From contig DASYSA010000222.1 in assembly GCA_036003885.1 (NCBI GenBank), positions 1 through 5,583 on the forward strand: a stretch of DNA of 5,583 bases, given 5' to 3'. Source of the DNA: DASYSA01 sp036003885. GTDB taxonomy: Bacteria > Acidobacteriota > Blastocatellia > UBA7656. The notes beneath the pieces are model-generated. The model was not told where the DNA came from. It saw only the letters and a program-made list of their open reading frames with translations, and did no database searches. Shown one piece after another: positions 5,562-5,583 of this stretch (position 1 is its first letter; each line of letters starts with the position of its first letter). The position numbers and the translations under genes are program-made.

Positions 5562-5583
5562 CAGGGCGCAGATCATTTCCCTT

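Overview
All genes in this window lie on the + strand of what looks like a proteobacterial chromosome or large replicon. The GC content is moderately high by eye. FixJ/NarL-type response regulators, a sigma-54 activator and a SUOX-type molybdoenzyme together fit Alpha- or Betaproteobacteria (Bradyrhizobium- or Burkholderia-like lineages). I cannot fix the genus from sequence alone.

Layout. (1) 2-496 is the C-terminal end of a sulfite-oxidase-family molybdopterin enzyme whose start lies upstream of the window. (2) 549-1178 is a complete FixJ-like response regulator (receiver plus LuxR-type HTH). (3) 1178-3050 is a promoter region followed by a two-gene unit: a very acidic 89-residue protein of unknown function and a dihydrolipoamide-dehydrogenase-type flavoprotein. 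(4) 3063-4592 starts with a second copy of the same promoter region, followed by a stand-alone FixJ-type receiver and a sigma-54-dependent AAA+ activator. These last two share one reading frame and are separated by a single TGA. (5) 4689-5561 is an alpha/beta hydrolase with an aspartate nucleophile, of the epoxide hydrolase/haloalkane dehalogenase kind.

The most informative structure is the repeated promoter. Two copies about 1.88 kb apart share a 25-bp identical block and a 10-bp identical block at exactly the same distance, while the 10 bases between them have diverged. The conserved parts read as an imperfect dyad (TATAC-CAAA-GCATA), a -35 (TTGCGT), a 17-bp spacer and a -10 (TATTTT or TATTCG). 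The dyad sits near -43, where a FixJ/NarL-type activator would bind. The simplest model is that one activator, possibly the 549-1178 product, drives both the acidic-protein/flavoprotein unit and the receiver/sigma-54-activator unit. That would make a regulatory cascade whose second tier works through sigma-54.

No sensor kinase, RNA gene, insertion sequence, CRISPR array or convincing terminator is visible. The short gaps at 497-548, 1557-1622 and 4593-4688 hold nothing I can name beyond the sites listed.
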